This document shows, in pieces, positions 58,593 through 64,000 of a stretch of 64,000 nt of DNA (position 1 is the first letter of the stretch; every line of letters begins with the position of its first letter). The position numbers and the translations under genes are program-made. This DNA is from Rhodococcus opacus B4 (lineage in GTDB: Bacteria > Actinomycetota > Actinomycetes > Mycobacteriales > Mycobacteriaceae): NCBI RefSeq assembly GCF_000010805.1, contig NC_012522.1, positions 1,364,001-1,428,000 on the forward strand. The letters run 5' to 3'. The notes beneath the pieces are model-generated. The model worked only from the letters and a program-made list of their open reading frames with translations. It was not told the DNA's origin and searched no databases.

Positions 58593-59324
58593 ATGGTGTC
58601 CGAACACATCCTCGTCACCGGTGGATCGCGCGGCATCGGCGCCGCGGTGGTGCGTCTCGCGGTCCAGCGCGGCTACCAGGTGACGTTCACGTTCCAGCAC
58701 GACGAGGAGGCCGCCGAGCACCTGGTGCACCACTGCGGTATCCGCGCCACCGCGGTGCGGGCCGATGTGCGCGATGCCGCACTGGCCGCCGCCGTGGTGG
58801 GCGCGGCCGACGAGCGCGGGCAACTGACCGCGGTGGTCAACAACGCGGGGACCACCGGCCCGCTCGGCACGTTCCTCACCACTCCGGACGCGGCGCTGCG
58901 GGAGGTGTTCGACGTCAACGTCTTCGGTGTCCTGAACTACGCCCGCGCCGCGGCCGAGCAATGGGTCCGGGAGGGGCGTCCCGGCGTCATCGTCAACCTC
59001 AGTTCGGTCGCGGCAGGAACCGGCGCACCGGGCGAGTACGTCGGATATGCGGCGTCGAAGGCCGCCGTCGACAGTGTCACGACGGGACTCGGGCGGGAAC
59101 TGGCGAGCGCGAACATCCGGGTGGTCGGCGTCGCTCCGGGTACGACGGCCACCGACATTCACGCCGCGGCAGGCGACCCGGGACGGCCCGACCGAGTGGC
59201 AGGCAGGGTGCCACTCGGCCGGGTCGCGCAGCCGGAGGAGATCGCCGAGGCGGTGCTGTGGGCACTGTCCCACCAGGCGTCCTATGTCACGGCCACGACC
59301 ATCGCCGTCGCCGGCGGTCTGTGA
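58593..59324 (+). CDS. SDR family oxidoreductase
   Basis: A 243-aa classical short-chain dehydrogenase: VTGGSRGIGAAVVRLA (9-24), VVNNAGTTGP, NLSSVAAGTGAPGEYVGYAASKAAVD (Ser, then YxxxK) and GTTATDIHAAAG, ending ATTIAVAGGL. It resembles FabG/YgfF-like reductases. The NAD(P) and substrate preferences are unknown. The start is ATG 58593, or GTG 58596 one codon later. The stop lies 1 bp from the stop of the convergent methyltransferase gene. Confidence 0.82.
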   Translation: MVSEHILVTGGSRGIGAAVVRLAVQRGYQVTFTFQHDEEAAEHLVHHCGIRATAVRADVRDAALAAAVVGAADERGQLTAVVNNAGTTGPLGTFLTTPDAALREVFDVNVFGVLNYARAAAEQWVREGRPGVIVNLSSVAAGTGAPGEYVGYAASKAAVDSVTTGLGRELASANIRVVGVAPGTTATDIHAAAGDPGRPDRVAGRVPLGRVAQPEEIAEAVLWALSHQASYVTATTIAVAGGL

Positions 59325-59325
59325 G

Positions 59326-60108
59326 CTACCGCGCCCGCGAGCCGACCCGCGGGACGAGCATCGGCACCCGCGTGCGGTAGGTGCGGTAGTCGTCGCCGAA
59401 CGTGTCGACCAGGTCGTGCTCCTCGAAGCGCACCGCGACCAGGATGAAGCCGGTGGTCCCGACGGCGAACAGCAGCCTCCCCCAGGTCATCGTCGGTGCC
59501 ACCCAGAACGCGATGATGAAACCGGCATACAGCGGGTGCCGGATCACCCGGTACAGCATGGGTGTCCGAAAGTGGCTGGGCAGAGCCGACTTCCCGCTCT
59601 GGTTGCGGAGAACCTGGCGCAGGCCGAACAGATCGAAGTGGTCGATCGCGAACGTCGCGGCCAGCACGAGGGCGTATCCGCCGAGCGAGACGACATACAG
59701 GGCGACGCGGACCCAGTTCGTCTCCACGTCCCAGATCTGGTCGGGCAGCGTACGCCATTGCCACATCAGCAACGCCAGCGCGGCCGTCGCGAACAAGACG
59801 TAGGTGGACCGCTCCATCGGCTCCGGGACGATCCTGGTCCAGCGTTTCTTGAACCAGGGCCTGGCCATCACCGAATGCTGCATGGCGAAGATCGTCAGCA
59901 GCACCACGTCGACGACCACGGCGACCGCAACGGGGGCATCGGGTCCGTCGTTGATCGTGTGGGGCACCACGAGCCCCTCGACCCATCCGATCGCGTACAC
60001 GAACACGACCAGGAACGCGAGGTAGACGACCGTTCCGTACGCCGTCATCAGGCTGCGGGCGACCGCGTGGGGGCGGTGCGCCTGCTGTGCTTCGACCATC
60101 TCGGCCAT
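59326..60108 (-). CDS. mddA: Methanethiol S-methyltransferase, MddA type
   Basis: A membrane protein of 260 aa of the isoprenylcysteine/NnrU-like methyltransferase fold with about five helices. The family-defining block DHFDLFGLRQVL (middle), MQHSVMARPWFKKRW (first third) and PMLYRVIRHPLYAGFIIAFW (SAM-site RHP motif) are present, with FEEHDLVDTFGDDYRTYRTRVPML near the end. MddA methylates methanethiol with SAM to dimethyl sulfide. The assignment is by motif and length, so another small thiol acceptor is possible. The ATG at 60108 follows GGAGAG; an upstream in-frame start would add 13 residues. Confidence 0.78.
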   Translation of the reverse strand: MAEMVEAQQAHRPHAVARSLMTAYGTVVYLAFLVVFVYAIGWVEGLVVPHTINDGPDAPVAVAVVVDVVLLTIFAMQHSVMARPWFKKRWTRIVPEPMERSTYVLFATAALALLMWQWRTLPDQIWDVETNWVRVALYVVSLGGYALVLAATFAIDHFDLFGLRQVLRNQSGKSALPSHFRTPMLYRVIRHPLYAGFIIAFWVAPTMTWGRLLFAVGTTGFILVAVRFEEHDLVDTFGDDYRTYRTRVPMLVPRVGSRAR

Positions 60109-60254
60109 GGTGTTCTCTCCGATCGCAGTGTTCGTCCCCCGACCCACCGAAGTCTCCGACCGGGCGAGGGGCGCGACCAGTAACCCTGGGGTGCGATTGT
60201 CCGCACCCCGATCGCCCCGCGAATCGTGTCGGGGCGGCCCACTACCCTGTGGGC

Positions 60255-63200
60255 ATGCTGCCTGGGGAGTTCCGTGACATCGACGTGGCGTCGATCAAGT
60301 CGGTCCTCGGCACCACCACGTACAACCGCGGCGAGGGGTACGCCCTGGACCATGCGGTCGTGGACATGGCGTGGGATCCGGGCACCAAGGAGTTGTGGGG
60401 CGCAGTGGCGGGCACCGCGCCGGAGCCGTATTCCACGTCGGCGTTCCTCGCGTCGGTCCCGGGCCGCATCGTATATCGGTACGGGCTCTGCACGTGCCCG
60501 GTCGGGATGAACTGCAAGCACGTCGCCGCCCTGCTGATCACGGCCATGAGACTGGCGAAGTCCGAGGCCGAGGCGGCGGTCGCCCCCACCTGGGAACGCT
60601 CACTCGGCTCCCTGCTCGAGCCGACCGATCCATTCGGTGATTCCGGACGGTGTTCGCCGCTCGCCATCCAGTTCCGGGTCTCGGCGTCGGCCGGAAACTC
60701 GGCACCGCAACTGCTGGTACGACCCGTGCAGCCGGGTTCGAAGGGCTGGATCGCCGGCGGGCTGGCGTGGAACAAGTTGGGCAGCCACTATCAGCATCCC
60801 GCCGAGCAGATCCGCGTGCTGCACGAGATCCATTTGCTGTCCGGCGGGGGTCTGAACTATCGCCGCCAGAACCACACCGATCTCGACCTCGGGGTTTTTC
60901 CCAGCCGCCAGCTGTGGTCGCTGCTCGACGAGGCCGCCCGGGTGGGTATCGAGCTTCTCCACTCCTCCAAGCGCCTCGGCGCACTCGCCCCGTTCCGCTC
61001 GGCGGACGTCTGCCTCGACGCCACCCGCGACGGCGCCACCGACGCGCTTGTCGTGCGACCGGTGCTCCGCGTCGACGGCGAACCCGTCCACGCAGCGACC
61101 GTCGGCTTCATCGGCCTCCGGGCTCACGGCCTGTTCTACGTCGACGCCGGCGAGCGCATTCACCTCGCGCGGCTCGACTCCCCCGTGCCCGCCCCGTTGC
61201 AGGATCTGGTGCGCCGCCGCACGCCCATTGAGGTGCCCGCCGCCGAGGAGTCCCGGTTCCTGACGGACTTCCTGCCGAAGCTGCGTAACCTGGCCACGAT
61301 CATCTCCTCGGACGGCTCGTTCGTCCCACCCGCGATCTCCGAGCCGACGCTCGTGATGCGGGCGTCGTATCTGCCCGACCACCAGGTCACCGTCGACTGG
61401 GAATGGCTCTACACCGTCGGGGACGACGAGCACCGCGCGCCGCTCTCGGCCCGCACACCCGACGACGAGTACCGGGACGCCGCCCGCGAACAGGCACTGC
61501 TCGACGAGCTCGACATCACCTGGGACAGATACGGTTTGGGTTCGAGCGGGCCGGAGTCGACGGCGCTGCGCGGACTCGACACGATGCGGTTCACCACCGA
61601 AGTCCTGCCCCTGCTGGGCGGCAAGTCCGACGTGTCGGTCGATGTCGTGGGCGAACCGGCCGACTACCGGGAGGCCGGTGATTCCCTGGCCATCGCAGTC
61701 TCCACCACCGCGTCCGAGGGCGGCACCGACTGGTTCGACCTCGGCGTCACCCTCACCGTGGAGGGCCGGGACGTTCCGTTCGACCAGATCTTCTCCGCAC
61801 TGGCCGCGGGAAAGACCGAACTGCTGCTTCCCGACGGCGCCTACTTCTCCCTCGACAAGCCCGAACTCCACACGCTGCGGAAACTGATCGACGAGGCGCG
61901 GGCCCTGCGCGACCGCTCCGACGGGACGCTGCGGCTCAGCCGGTTCCAGGCGAGCCTGTGGGACGAGTTCGCGGCGCTCGGCACCGTCGAACGTCAGGCA
62001 ACGGCGTGGCGGCAGCAGGTCGACGGCCTGCTGACACCGAGCACCGTCGAACCCGTGGACGCCCCGGGCACGCTCGACGCCCAGCTGCGCCCCTACCAGC
62101 TGGAGGGGTTCCGCTGGCTGGCGTTCCTGTGGGGGCACGGGCTCGGCGGCATCCTCGCCGACGACATGGGACTCGGCAAGACGCTGCAGGCGCTCGCCCT
62201 GATCTGCCATGCGCGGCAGTCGAACCCGGCCGCGCCGCCGTTCCTCATCGTCGCCCCCACCAGTGTGGTGTCGAACTGGGAGTCCGAATCGGCCCGCTTC
62301 GCTCCGGGCGCGACTGTCGTCGCGATCGCGGACACCCTGAAACGCCGCAAGGTTCCGCTCGGCGACCTGGTGCAGGGCACCGACATCGTCGTCACCTCTT
62401 ACACCCTGTTCCGCCTCGAGTTCGAGGCGTACGCGGAGTGCACGTGGTCGGGGTTGATCCTCGACGAGGCGCAGTTCACCAAGAACCATCAGTCCAAGAT
62501 CTACCAGTGCGTCCGCCGGCTCGAGACGCCGTTCAAGCTGGCGATCACCGGCACGCCGATGGAGAACAATCTCATGGAGCTGTGGTCGCTGCTGTCGATC
62601 ACCGCCCCGGGACTGTTCCCGAATCCGGCCCGGTTCACCGACTACTACCGCAAGCCGATCGAGAAGCAAGGCGACGCCGAACTTCTCGCGCAGCTGCGCC
62701 GCCGCGTCAAACCGCTGATGCTGCGCCGCACCAAAGAGCAAGTGGTGAAGGACCTTCCGGCCAAGCAGGAGCAGGTACTCGACGTCGAGCTGCACCCGAA
62801 GCACCGCAAGGTCTACGACACTCACCTGCAGCGTGAGCGGCAGAAAATCCTCGGCCTGCTCGCCGACGTCGACAAGAACCGCTTCACCATCCTGCAGTCG
62901 CTCACCCTGCTGCGGCAGCTGAGCCTCGACGCCGGACTCGTCGACGACGAGTACCACGACGTCCCGTCCGCCAAGGTCGACGCCCTGCTCGAGCAGCTCG
63001 CCGACGTCGTCGCCGGCGGTCACCGGGCGCTGGTGTTCAGCCAGTTCACCGGATTCCTCGGGAAGGTCCGCGACCGGCTGGACGACGCGGGAATCGCGCA
63101 CGCCTACCTCGACGGCGCCACCCGGCGCCGCGGCGATGTGCTCCGCGATTTCAAGGAGGGCGACGCCCCGGTCTTCCTGATCAGCCTCAAGGCCGGCGGC

Positions 63201-63470
63201 TTCGGGCTGAACCTCACGGAGGCCGATTACTGCTTCATCCTCGACCCGTGGTGGAACCCGGCCACCGAGGCGCAGGCCGTCGACCGCGCGCATCGGATCG
63301 GGCAGACCCGCAACGTGATGGTGTACCGGCTGATCGCGAAAGACACGATCGAAGACAAGGTGATGGCGCTGAAGGCGAAGAAGTCGGCGCTGTTCTCCAG
63401 TGTGATGGACGCCGACACCCTGCTCAGCTCCAGCCTCGACGCCGACGACCTCCGCGGGTTGTTCGAGTAG
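60255..63470 (+). CDS. SNF2-family helicase with SWIM zinc finger
   Basis: A 1071-aa DNA translocase. The N-terminal SWIM zinc finger is CTCPVGMNCKHVAAL (about 79-93). A ~500-residue middle region of bacterial SNF2-associated type follows. The ATPase core has ADDMGLGKTLQAL (motif I, near 636), LILDEAQFTKN (DExQ, near 737), ITGTPMENNLMELWSLL (III), then LVFSQFTGFLG, SLKAGGFGLNLTEADY and AVDRAHRIGQ (VI). Such proteins act on protein-DNA or RNA polymerase complexes in transcription recycling or repair (RapA/HepA relatives). The ATG at 60255 starts the conserved SWIM-containing region. Confidence 0.9.
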   Translation: MLPGEFRDIDVASIKSVLGTTTYNRGEGYALDHAVVDMAWDPGTKELWGAVAGTAPEPYSTSAFLASVPGRIVYRYGLCTCPVGMNCKHVAALLITAMRLAKSEAEAAVAPTWERSLGSLLEPTDPFGDSGRCSPLAIQFRVSASAGNSAPQLLVRPVQPGSKGWIAGGLAWNKLGSHYQHPAEQIRVLHEIHLLSGGGLNYRRQNHTDLDLGVFPSRQLWSLLDEAARVGIELLHSSKRLGALAPFRSADVCLDATRDGATDALVVRPVLRVDGEPVHAATVGFIGLRAHGLFYVDAGERIHLARLDSPVPAPLQDLVRRRTPIEVPAAEESRFLTDFLPKLRNLATIISSDGSFVPPAISEPTLVMRASYLPDHQVTVDWEWLYTVGDDEHRAPLSARTPDDEYRDAAREQALLDELDITWDRYGLGSSGPESTALRGLDTMRFTTEVLPLLGGKSDVSVDVVGEPADYREAGDSLAIAVSTTASEGGTDWFDLGVTLTVEGRDVPFDQIFSALAAGKTELLLPDGAYFSLDKPELHTLRKLIDEARALRDRSDGTLRLSRFQASLWDEFAALGTVERQATAWRQQVDGLLTPSTVEPVDAPGTLDAQLRPYQLEGFRWLAFLWGHGLGGILADDMGLGKTLQALALICHARQSNPAAPPFLIVAPTSVVSNWESESARFAPGATVVAIADTLKRRKVPLGDLVQGTDIVVTSYTLFRLEFEAYAECTWSGLILDEAQFTKNHQSKIYQCVRRLETPFKLAITGTPMENNLMELWSLLSITAPGLFPNPARFTDYYRKPIEKQGDAELLAQLRRRVKPLMLRRTKEQVVKDLPAKQEQVLDVELHPKHRKVYDTHLQRERQKILGLLADVDKNRFTILQSLTLLRQLSLDAGLVDDEYHDVPSAKVDALLEQLADVVAGGHRALVFSQFTGFLGKVRDRLDDAGIAHAYLDGATRRRGDVLRDFKEGDAPVFLISLKAGGFGLNLTEADYCFILDPWWNPATEAQAVDRAHRIGQTRNVMVYRLIAKDTIEDKVMALKAKKSALFSSVMDADTLLSSSLDADDLRGLFE

Positions 63471-63514
63471 TCCCGAGCAAGCCGGTGTGTCGGCGTCTGG
63501 GTAATGTCCGATCC

Positions 63515-63931
63515 ATGCCTCGTTACACGATTGCCCTGCGGAACAACGCCACGCCGGACGCGCCGGCGTCCGTGAGCCGCCATGTGCCGTTCTACTGCGC
63601 GCACGAGGCGGCGGGTGCGGCGTGGAAGCGGGCGCTCGTCGAGGCGTGCGGCGACCTGCTCGACCCGGTCACGCAGACCGCCGTGGTGAACGTCGTCAGC
63701 AACTTCGGGCGCGAACTGTTCACCGGCGACGCGGACATCGTCGTCACCCTGGACCGGATCGGCAGCACCTCGCTGACCTTCCTGATCACCATCCACCAGG
63801 ACGGTGTGCAGGCCGCGGAGCTGACCGTCGTACTCGTGCACCTCGATTCGAGCCGGGTGAACTCGGCGCCGTGGTCGCCGGCGCAGATCGCGGCGCTCGA
63901 GGCGTTGCGGAGCACTCCGGCCGTCGCCTGA
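63515..63931 (+). CDS. Hotdog-fold thioesterase-like protein
   Basis: A 138-aa single hotdog domain of the 4HBT type. The central helix AGAAWKRALVEACGDLL is followed by strands FGRELFTGDADIVVTLDRIGSTSLTFLITIHQDGVQAAELTVVLVHLD, typical of acyl-CoA thioesterases of the YbgC class. The usual catalytic Asp near the N-terminus is not obvious. It would hydrolyse acyl-CoA, releasing the acid and CoA. The start ATG lies 44 bp after the helicase stop. Confidence 0.65.
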   Translation: MPRYTIALRNNATPDAPASVSRHVPFYCAHEAAGAAWKRALVEACGDLLDPVTQTAVVNVVSNFGRELFTGDADIVVTLDRIGSTSLTFLITIHQDGVQAAELTVVLVHLDSSRVNSAPWSPAQIAALEALRSTPAVA

Positions 63932-63975
63932 CCTCGATCGATCGAAGTTTCAACGACGCCTGATCTGGGCATTTG

Positions 63976-64000
63976 ATGGTTATGAGTATCGAAGACGGGC
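63976..64000 (+). CDS. Possible 5' end of a gene at the window edge
   Basis: ATGGTTATGAGTATCGAAGACG is an open frame (MVMSIEDG) running off the window. There is no strong ribosome site; an alternative ATG lies at 63982. A palindrome TCGATCGATCGA at 63934-63945 lies upstream. Too little sequence remains to judge whether this is a gene. Confidence 0.25.

Noticed and set aside
63934-63945. Palindrome TCGATCGATCGA near the right edge, similar to the GATCGATC core of the catabolic operators
   Set aside because: It lacks the TGTAC and CCA flanks; a GATC/CGATCG palindrome is common in this base composition.
1-64000. tRNA, rRNA, insertion sequence, integrase or CRISPR signals
   Set aside because: I looked for TTCGA-type tRNA arms, transposase motifs and regular spacer arrays and saw none that hold up by eye; a covariance-model search would be decisive.

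Overview
The window is high-GC actinobacterial DNA, most likely a Rhodococcus chromosome close to R. jostii or R. opacus. This rests on gene content: a wax ester synthase/diacylglycerol acyltransferase, a mycothiol-dependent isomerase-family protein, DUF3558 lipoproteins, PPE/EspG-like type VII secretion accessory genes, a RibH2-type lumazine synthase, and many GTG starts behind AGGAGG-like sites. The species is an inference. I found no rRNA, tRNA, CRISPR array, transposase or phage gene.

Layout. 1-10 kb: a mixed set with an acyl-CoA synthetase fragment at the edge, a mycothiol-type isomerase, a peptidase E-like protein, a glycolate/lactate oxidase-like flavoprotein, a secreted DUF4185 protein, a small acetyltransferase, two DUF3558 lipoproteins, an MFS exporter, a type B carboxylesterase and an NrtR-like regulator with a degenerate Nudix box. 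10.3-13.8 kb: a TPP riboswitch followed by tenA-thiY-thiX-thiZ, a thiamine pyrimidine salvage operon. 13.8-16.4 kb: wax ester synthase divergent from a lipase-like hydrolase. 16.4-17.75 kb: a decayed flavoprotein-ferredoxin pair behind a 30-codon leader-like ORF; its intact paralogue is at 48.1-50.0 kb. 19.8-25.8 kb: a co-directional block with PPE-like, EspG-like and TY-Chap-like proteins and two membrane-anchored extracytoplasmic proteins, the best candidate here for a poorly described system.

26-34 kb: a methyltransferase, then a divergent catabolic cluster. One arm is MHS importer, acyl-CoA synthetase and quinone oxidoreductase. The other is SDR and acyl-CoA dehydrogenase, followed by a TetR regulator. 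Two inverted copies of a TGTACyGATCGATCCA box lie between the arms. 34.7-40 kb: leucine dehydrogenase and a giant indolepyruvate:ferredoxin oxidoreductase divergent from an Lrp regulator (amino-acid catabolism), then RibH. 40.5-48 kb: a PH-domain protein, an Mrr-like nuclease with membrane helices, a butanediol dehydrogenase, a PucR regulator divergent from an NCS1 permease, and an MprF-like DUF2156 protein. 50-64 kb: a PNPOx-like protein, a D-lactate dehydrogenase-type FAD/Fe-S fusion, DUF998 and DUF427 proteins, an LLM monooxygenase, an ATP-dependent DNA ligase, an SDR, a methanethiol methyltransferase, a SWIM-SNF2 helicase and a hotdog thioesterase.

A recurrent non-coding theme is a family of long palindromes of the form CCCGTG-variable stem-loop-stem-CACGGG, often joined to a GGCGGCTCCGCC mini-palindrome. 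Eight sit at gene ends in this window, and two are almost identical over 76 bp. They look like terminators that have spread or been homogenised.
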